Source: Aliikangiella sp964411875
GTDB taxonomy: Bacteria; Pseudomonadota; Gammaproteobacteria; Enterobacterales; Kangiellaceae
Assembly (NCBI GenBank): GCA_964411875.1
Contig: CAYPMT010000033.1
Span: 1 to 19,782 of the forward strand
DNA length: 19,782 nt
Direction: 5' to 3'
Positions 14,744-19,782 of this stretch are shown piece after piece; within the stretch, counting starts at the first letter, position 1; the number at the start of each line of letters is the position of its first letter. The notes under the pieces are model-generated. The model did not search any database, was not told the origin of the DNA, and saw only the letters and a program-made list of their open reading frames with translations. Made by a program: the position numbers and the translations under genes.

Positions 14744-16678
14744 ATGGGTAAAATTATTGGCATCGATTTAGGAACAACTAATTCCTGTGTTGCTGTACTA
14801 GACGGTAAAGATCCTCGAGTTATCGAAAATTCAGAAGGTGGTCGTACAACACCATCGATTGTTGCTTATACCGAAGAAGGTGAAGTTTTAGTGGGTCAAG
14901 CGGCAAAGCGCCAGGCGGTTACTAATCCAGATAATACCCTATTCGCGATTAAGCGTTTGATTGGTCGTCAGTTTAAAGATGATGTCGTACAAAAAGATAT
15001 CAAAATGGTGCCATATAAAATTGCTGCCGCTGATAATGGTGATGCTTGGGTTGAAGTGAAAGGCGAAAAAATTGCGCCACCTCAAGTCAGTGCAGAAGTA
15101 CTTAAGAAAATGAAAAAAACAGCCGAAGACTTTCTAGGCGAAACAATCACTGAAGCGGTTATTACTGTTCCTGCTTATTTTAACGATTCACAACGTCAAG
15201 CCACTAAAGATGCCGGCCGTATTGCTGGTTTAGATGTTAAACGTATCATTAATGAGCCAACAGCTGCGGCACTGGCTTATGGTTTAGATAAAGGTAAAGG
15301 CGATAAAACTATTGCTGTCTATGACTTAGGTGGCGGTACTTTTGATATTTCGATTATCGAAATTGCAGAAGTTGAAGGCGAGCATACTTTTGAAGTTCTA
15401 GCGACTAATGGTGATACTTTCTTAGGTGGTGAAGATTTCGATATGCGAGTGATTGAATATCTTGTTGAAGAGTTCAAAAAAGACAGCGGTATTGATTTAA
15501 ATAATGACCCATTAGCATTACAGCGTTTAAAAGAAGCTGGCGAAAAAGCAAAAGTTGAGTTGTCTTCGAGCTCACAAACAGATATTAATTTGCCTTATGT
15601 TACAGCGGATGCCTCAGGCCCTAAACATCTTAATATTAAGTTAACTCGAGCCAAATTAGAGTCATTGGTTGATGATTTAGTTGAAAGAACTTTAGAGCCA
15701 TTAAAAACGGCGCTCAAAGATGCCGGCTTAAGTGTATCTGAAGTTGACGATGTTATTCTTGTGGGTGGTCAAACTCGCATGCCTAAAGTCCAAACAGCAG
15801 TAACAGACTTTTTTGGTAAAGAGCCTCGCAAAGATGTTAACCCAGATGAAGCGGTTGCTTTAGGTGCAGCCATTCAAGGTGCAGTTTTAGCGGGTGACGT
15901 TACTGATGTATTACTATTAGATGTTACACCTCTGTCACTAGGCATTGAAACCATGGGCGGTGTAATGACTAACTTGATAGATAAAAACACCACTATTCCA
16001 ACAAAGGCAAATCAAGTTTTCTCAACAGCTGAAGATAATCAAACAGCCGTAACTGTTCATGTGCTCCAAGGTGAGCGTAAAATGGCAGGGCAAAATAAAT
16101 CGCTGGGTAAATTTGATTTACAAGATATACCACCATCACAACGTGGTATGCCACAAATTGAAGTAACTTTTGATATTGATGCAAACGGTATCTTGAACGT
16201 ATCAGCAAAAGATAAAGCAACTGGTAAAGAGCAGTCGATTGTGATTAAAGCTTCTTCTGGTTTATCTGATGATGAAATAGAAAAAATGGTACGTGATGCA
16301 GAAGCTCATGCTGACGAAGATAAAAAGTTTCAAGAACTTATTGAAGTCCGTAATCAAGCTGATGGTCTAATTCACGCGACTAAGAAAACCATGCAAGATG
16401 AAAAAGTTACTTTTGAAGACGGTGAAAAAGAAGCGATTGAATCAGCGATTACTGAGTTAGAAGAAGTTGTTAAAGGTGATGATAAAGATGCGATTACAGC
16501 TAAAACAGAAGCATTAACTACTGTGTCTCAAAAAATGGCTGAACGCATGTATGCACAAGCCCAAGCAGAAGCACAACAAGCGGAACCTAACACAGCAGAA
16601 AATCCAGAATCTGCAAATAATGATGATGACGTTGTTGACGCGGAGTTTGAAGAAGTTAAGGAAGATAAAAATAGTTAA
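14744..16678 (+). CDS. dnaK: Chaperone DnaK (Hsp70)
   Basis: This is a 644-residue ATP-dependent chaperone (E. coli 638). The start is ATG at 14744, since the product then begins M-G-K-I-I-G-I-D-L-G-T-T-N as in other DnaKs and GGAGA lies just upstream; the open frame continues four codons further back to a GTG. The ATPase domain (about 1-385) shows the phosphate loops I-G-I-D-L-G-T-T-N and Y-D-L-G-G-G-T-F-D. The hydrophobic linker contains D-V-L-L-L-D-V-T-P. The substrate-binding beta domain and helical lid follow, and the acidic C-terminus carries the V-V-D-A-E-F-E-E-V-K motif found in proteobacterial DnaKs. It works with GrpE upstream and DnaJ downstream. Expression is likely heat-induced through the promoter at 14602-14629. 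Confidence 0.98.
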   Translation: MGKIIGIDLGTTNSCVAVLDGKDPRVIENSEGGRTTPSIVAYTEEGEVLVGQAAKRQAVTNPDNTLFAIKRLIGRQFKDDVVQKDIKMVPYKIAAADNGDAWVEVKGEKIAPPQVSAEVLKKMKKTAEDFLGETITEAVITVPAYFNDSQRQATKDAGRIAGLDVKRIINEPTAAALAYGLDKGKGDKTIAVYDLGGGTFDISIIEIAEVEGEHTFEVLATNGDTFLGGEDFDMRVIEYLVEEFKKDSGIDLNNDPLALQRLKEAGEKAKVELSSSSQTDINLPYVTADASGPKHLNIKLTRAKLESLVDDLVERTLEPLKTALKDAGLSVSEVDDVILVGGQTRMPKVQTAVTDFFGKEPRKDVNPDEAVALGAAIQGAVLAGDVTDVLLLDVTPLSLGIETMGGVMTNLIDKNTTIPTKANQVFSTAEDNQTAVTVHVLQGERKMAGQNKSLGKFDLQDIPPSQRGMPQIEVTFDIDANGILNVSAKDKATGKEQSIVIKASSGLSDDEIEKMVRDAEAHADEDKKFQELIEVRNQADGLIHATKKTMQDEKVTFEDGEKEAIESAITELEEVVKGDDKDAITAKTEALTTVSQKMAERMYAQAQAEAQQAEPNTAENPESANNDDDVVDAEFEEVKEDKNS

Positions 16679-16733
16679 TTGATACTGTTTCTTTCTCTCT
16701 GATACTTTTAAAAAATTTAGTAAAATATAAATA

Positions 16734-16754
16734 AGCGCGGGTTACTCCCGCGCT
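16734..16754 (+). other. GC-rich hairpin in the dnaK-dnaJ spacer
   Basis: AGCGCGGG (16734-16741) and CCCGCGCT (16747-16754) form a perfect 8-bp stem with the loop TTACT. It is followed by GTTGTCTTTAACG, too T-poor for a strong terminator, so partial attenuation or 3'-end protection of dnaK mRNA is more likely. This could lower dnaJ output relative to dnaK. Confidence 0.65.
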
Positions 16755-16816
16755 GTTGTCTTTAACGAAAAAAAATATAAAATTAATCAGGATTTATTTT
16801 ATTGTGGTAATTGCTC

Positions 16817-17950
16817 ATGTCTAAAAGAGATTATTATGAAGTGCTAGGTGTTAGCAAAGGTGCTAGTGAGCAAGAATTAAAAAAAGCTTACCGCCGTCTT
16901 GCCATGAAATACCATCCTGATCGAAACCCTGATTCAGCCGAAGCTGAAGAAAAATTTAAAGAAGCTAAAGAAGCCTACGAAATTCTTAATGATCCTCAAA
17001 AGCGTCAAGCCTATGAACAGTTTGGTCATGCCGGTGTCGATCAAAGTCAAGGTGGTGGTGGCTTCCATGACGCGGAAAGTTTTAGCGATGTTTTCGGTGA
17101 TGTTTTCGGTGATATTTTTGGTGGTGGTCGCCGAGGTGGTGGTCAGCAGCGACAAAGACGAGGCTCTGACCTTCAATATAATTTGGAAATGTCATTAGAA
17201 GAAGCCGTTAAAGGATTAAAAAAATCAATCAAAATTCCAACCTATGTTACCTGTGAAACTTGTGATGGTACTGGTGCTAAAAAAGGCTCTTCACCAGTAA
17301 CTTGTGGTACATGTAAAGGGGCTGGACAAGTACGCATGCAACAGGGCTTTTTCTCGGTACAACAAACTTGTCCGACTTGTCATGGCCAAGGCACGATTAT
17401 TAAAGATCCTTGTGGAGATTGTCATGGTCAAGGACGTGTTAAAAAAGAAAAAACACTTGCAGTTAAAATCCCTGCCGGCGTTGATACCGGTGACAGAATT
17501 CGTTTAACTGGTGAAGGTGAAGCTGGTGGCCCAGGTTCAATTCCTGGTGATCTTTACGTTCAAGTTCACGTTAAACAGCACCCTATTTTTGAACGCGATG
17601 AAGATAACCTATATTGTGAAATGCCAATTAGTTTTGCTAGCGCTTGTTTAGGTGGCGAGCTTGAAGTGCCGACACTTGATGGTAAAGTGAAACTTAAAAT
17701 TCCCGAAGAAACCCAAACTGGTCGTATGTTCCGGTTGCGTGGCAAAGGTATTACGTCAATGCGTGGTGGTACTCGTGGTGATTTGCTGTGTCGAATAGTT
17801 GTTGAAACGCCAGTTAATTTGAATAAAGATCAAAAGAAAATGCTGCAAGATTTTGATGACTACTTAAAAGGTAGCAAAAAACAACACTCCCCTAAATCGA
17901 GCAACTGGTGGGATGGTGTAAAAACCTTTTGGGATGGAATGACCAACTAA
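16817..17950 (+). CDS. dnaJ: Co-chaperone DnaJ (Hsp40)
   Basis: This 377-residue class A J protein (E. coli 376) delivers substrates to DnaK and stimulates its ATPase. The J domain (1-70) contains the catalytic H-P-D at 33-35. The Gly/Phe-rich region (about 77-115) includes the near-repeats D-V-F-G-D-V-F-G-D-I-F-G. The zinc domain has all four cysteine motifs: C-E-T-C-D-G-T-G (146-153), C-G-T-C-K-G-A-G (163-170), C-P-T-C-H-G-Q-G (185-192) and C-G-D-C-H-G-Q-G (199-206). The start is ATG at 16817, giving M-S-K-R-D-Y-Y-E-V-L; its ribosome site is poor, and TTG at 16811 is a weaker choice. No promoter of its own is seen, so it is probably read through from dnaK. Confidence 0.97.
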   Translation: MSKRDYYEVLGVSKGASEQELKKAYRRLAMKYHPDRNPDSAEAEEKFKEAKEAYEILNDPQKRQAYEQFGHAGVDQSQGGGGFHDAESFSDVFGDVFGDIFGGGRRGGGQQRQRRGSDLQYNLEMSLEEAVKGLKKSIKIPTYVTCETCDGTGAKKGSSPVTCGTCKGAGQVRMQQGFFSVQQTCPTCHGQGTIIKDPCGDCHGQGRVKKEKTLAVKIPAGVDTGDRIRLTGEGEAGGPGSIPGDLYVQVHVKQHPIFERDEDNLYCEMPISFASACLGGELEVPTLDGKVKLKIPEETQTGRMFRLRGKGITSMRGGTRGDLLCRIVVETPVNLNKDQKKMLQDFDDYLKGSKKQHSPKSSNWWDGVKTFWDGMTN

Positions 17951-17968
17951 TTTGTTAAAAACCAAATT

Positions 17969-17996
17969 CGACGTGACTAACCTATTAGTCATGTCG
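17969..17996 (+). terminator. Candidate terminator after dnaJ
   Basis: CGACGTGACTA (17969-17979) and TAGTCATGTCG (17986-17996) form an 11-bp stem with one G-U pair and a six-base loop, 19 bases after the dnaJ stop. The following CTGTTCTTAATT is only moderately T-rich, so efficiency is uncertain. Confidence 0.55.
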
Positions 17997-18104
17997 CTGT
18001 TCTTAATTACTAACCTATCAAATCCAATTAACTTTTTTCATTTGAAATAGCTTTTGTGCTTATTAATAGCATAAAGTTAACCTGTGGAATAAGCGGGCGA
18101 TTAA

Positions 18105-18133
18105 TTGACCTAGCTAACTAATTGGGCTATTAT
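18105..18133 (+). promoter_or_regulatory. Sigma-70-type promoter of the MarR-type gene
   Basis: TTGACC (18105-18110) and TATTAT (18128-18133) are 17 bases apart. An inverted pair GCTAAC (18113-18118) and GTTAGC (18136-18141) brackets the -10 box and could be an autoregulatory operator; that last point is speculative. Confidence 0.62.
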
Positions 18134-18173
18134 TTGTTAGCCTTGCTAATCACATAGGATTAATACAAACTCT

Positions 18174-18584
18174 ATGACTATCGAGATTAATATCCAAAAG
18201 AAGCTCTCTCTGCTACACAGATACCTCAATATTCTTTCCCAAGGTAGTGATTTATCGACAGCTAAATATCAAGTTTTGAAGCTAATTAAAGAGCATAATC
18301 CGATTACACTGAAGCAGCTGTGTGAAATTCAGCAGGTTCGTATGCCGACTATGTCAAAATTAGTTGATGAATTACAAAATAAAGCCTTAGTTATTCGTGC
18401 CCAGTCAAAAGACGATGCTAGACAGCGCTGGATTGTTCCAACTCAAAAAGGTATTCAAATTTTGCAACAAGAATCAGATGCCAATACGGCTCTTTGGCAA
18501 GAGAAATTATCCATCCTTGATGATTTAGAAAAATCTCAACTTGAAGCATCACTGGAAAAGTTGACTCAGCTTTTAAAACCCTAA
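18174..18584 (+). CDS. MarR-family transcriptional regulator
   Basis: This 136-residue protein has the MarR winged-helix layout: an N-terminal dimerisation helix, then about residues 28-95 with L-S-T-A-K-Y-Q-V-L-K-L-I (first helix), I-T-L-K-Q-L-C-E-I-Q-Q-V-R-M-P-T-M-S-K-L-V (helix-turn-helix) and the wing containing S-K-D-D-A-R-Q-R-W-I-V-P-T. The D-x-R in the wing is the usual DNA-contacting pair. A C-terminal helix completes the dimer. Such proteins repress nearby genes until a small ligand or oxidant binds. No obvious target lies alongside; the downstream thioredoxin-like gene and its own promoter are candidates. The ATG at 18174 has a distant AGGA (14 bases), so translation may be weak. 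Confidence 0.85.
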   Translation: MTIEINIQKKLSLLHRYLNILSQGSDLSTAKYQVLKLIKEHNPITLKQLCEIQQVRMPTMSKLVDELQNKALVIRAQSKDDARQRWIVPTQKGIQILQQESDANTALWQEKLSILDDLEKSQLEASLEKLTQLLKP

Positions 18585-18721
18585 ATTTGGCTAATTTTTT
18601 AACTTAAGGAACAGTGGCTTATAACTTTGGTTTAAATTGTAAGTAAATATAATGGTGGTTTTATTTATTAACAATAAGCTGTAGTATTCTGTTTTTCTCT
18701 AATTTTCAGGAACTTAATAAA

Positions 18722-19782
18722 ATGTTTAAGCGAATTTCTTTATTCCTTCTCGTTTGTTTTATGGCTGGTTGTGCTATAAGCAATAATCAAACAGCAGATT
18801 TAACTAATAAAGCCGAGTCACATCAAGTTTCGCACGGTCAACAGTGGTTGACTGATATGGAAAAAGCTCAAGCAATCGCTAAAGCGGAAGGAAAAGAGCT
18901 CTTTATTTTTATTACAGGCTCTGACTGGTGTCACTGGTGTCAGGTTTTAGTTAAGGAAGTATTCAGCAAATCTGAATTTCTTGATTATGCTAAAGAAAAC
19001 TTTGTTCTTGTGGAATTAGACTTTCCTTCTGATGATGTTGAAATGAGTGAAGAACAAAAAGCCCATAATGAGAAATGGAAAGGTGAGCTACCAGAGATTG
19101 ACGGTTATCCAACTGTATATCTTACCGGTGCTGATCTAAATCCATATGCCTTGACAAGTTATCAAGAAGGAGGCCCTAAAAAATATATAGAAAGCTTAGA
19201 GGAAATGCGTTCACAAAAAACTGTTGTTGCTGAATTATCCGCTAAGGCCGCTAAAGCTTCAGGCCTTGAGAAGGCCAAGTTATTAGATAAGCTTTTAGGT
19301 TATAAGGACACCGGTTCTATTATTACGAATGTCTCTGCAAAAGAGCAAGAAATTGTCAGTTTAGTAAAAGGAAAGGATGATGCGCTTTATACTAAATATA
19401 CAACCATTAAAACTGATGAGGCCATTATATCTGAGATAGATTCATTCGAGTCACAGCCAACTGTAGAGATGTTATTAGCAGTATATGAAAAACATAAAGC
19501 GGTTAAGAATGGAGATGGGCTTAACTATTTATTTGGCGTTATGGGTAATTGTTTTATTGATAGTAAAAGAGCCAAAGAAGGCGTTACTTTTATGGATAAG
19601 ATAATATCCGATAACAGCTATTCCCTTAATGTTCGTCAAGGAGCTCAGTTATATCAAGGAATAATTATGCTCTATGCTGATGAGAGTGATGAGCGTCGGA
19701 CTGAAAATGCTCTTGAGATGTTTGAGAAAACCCTTGATATGGATCCAGAAAGTCAACACGGAAAAAGAGCGGAAGAAATGAT
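18722..19782 (+). CDS. Lipoprotein with thioredoxin-like domain and TPR-like C-terminus (partial, runs off the end)
   Basis: From ATG at 18722 the frame is open for 353 codons to the window edge, so the 3' end is missing. The start encodes a lipoprotein signal with the lipobox M-A-G-C (Cys17). A thioredoxin-like domain (about 42-165) has the active site S-D-W-C-H-W-C-Q with Cys70 and Cys73, and a likely cis-proline at Pro130 in G-Y-P-T-V-Y-L. W-C-x-W-C is typical of the periplasmic Thioredoxin_7/DsbD-gamma-like group. A helical region of unknown fold follows. Around 325-353 a segment N-A-L-E-M-F-E-K-T-L-D-M-D-P-E-S looks like a TPR repeat. It is probably an envelope thiol oxidoreductase or reductant carrier; its partner is not visible. 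A TATAAT at 18648-18653 could be its -10 box, but the -35 match is poor. Confidence 0.8.
   Translation, partial: MFKRISLFLLVCFMAGCAISNNQTADLTNKAESHQVSHGQQWLTDMEKAQAIAKAEGKELFIFITGSDWCHWCQVLVKEVFSKSEFLDYAKENFVLVELDFPSDDVEMSEEQKAHNEKWKGELPEIDGYPTVYLTGADLNPYALTSYQEGGPKKYIESLEEMRSQKTVVAELSAKAAKASGLEKAKLLDKLLGYKDTGSIITNVSAKEQEIVSLVKGKDDALYTKYTTIKTDEAIISEIDSFESQPTVEMLLAVYEKHKAVKNGDGLNYLFGVMGNCFIDSKRAKEGVTFMDKIISDNSYSLNVRQGAQLYQGIIMLYADESDERRTENALEMFEKTLDMDPESQHGKRAEEM

Noticed and set aside
17088..17123. Short near-repeats in dnaJ encoding D-V-F-G units
   Set aside because: This is the normal Gly/Phe-rich region of DnaJ, not an unusual expansion.
16934..17507. Open frames overlapping dnaJ on both strands
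   Set aside because: They lie wholly inside dnaJ, follow its codon periodicity, lack ribosome sites and encode low-complexity products; they are shadows of the real gene.
1..19782. Mobile elements, CRISPR arrays, defence systems, tRNA or rRNA genes
   Set aside because: I found no transposase or integrase, no regularly spaced repeats, no tRNA-like folds with CCA ends and no rRNA-like sequence; gene content and base use look uniformly chromosomal.

Overview
The window is an AT-rich stretch of chromosome from a gammaproteobacterium. The evidence is a complete E. coli-type atp operon in the order I-B-E-F-H-A-G-D-C with subunit lengths within a few residues of E. coli, a grpE-dnaK-dnaJ block behind sigma-32 (RpoH)-type promoters with no CIRCE element, and an Slp-family lipoprotein. 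I cannot name the genus. No phage, transposon, CRISPR array, tRNA or rRNA is visible, and codon and base usage look even across the window.

Layout. (1) 14-2526, minus strand: a split YeeE/YedE sulfur-transport pair (overlapping by one base) and an AbgT-family transporter whose terminator hairpin overlaps its own stop codon. (2) 2527-3053: a divergent intergenic region with the probable 3' remnant of a dead gene and a strong sigma-70-type promoter for the atp operon. (3) 3054-10145, plus strand: the ATP synthase operon, closed by a 10-bp-stem intrinsic terminator. An 11-bp hairpin sits between atpA and atpG. (4) 10368-13176, plus strand: a tight four-gene cluster of LemA-type lipoprotein, secreted TPM-domain protein, membrane TPM-domain protein and alpha/beta hydrolase. 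(5) 13177-13785, minus strand: an Slp-type lipoprotein whose stop codon abuts the hydrolase stop; it contains an exact 11-bp tandem duplication. (6) 13971-17950, plus strand: grpE, dnaK and dnaJ, with separate sigma-32-like promoters before grpE and dnaK. (7) 18174-end: a small MarR-type regulator with a good sigma-70-type promoter, then a lipoprotein with a thioredoxin CxxC site, cut by the window end.

How it fits together. Most of the window is housekeeping: proton-driven ATP synthesis and the Hsp70 chaperone machine (GrpE exchanges nucleotide, DnaJ delivers substrate, DnaK folds). The accessory part is an envelope theme: a LemA/TPM cluster, an outer-membrane-type lipoprotein and a thioredoxin-like lipoprotein. 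I found no convincing undescribed system. The observations most worth checking are the atpA-atpG hairpin, the frame-shifting tandem repeat in the slp-like gene, the LemA/TPM/hydrolase operon and the gene remnant upstream of atpI.
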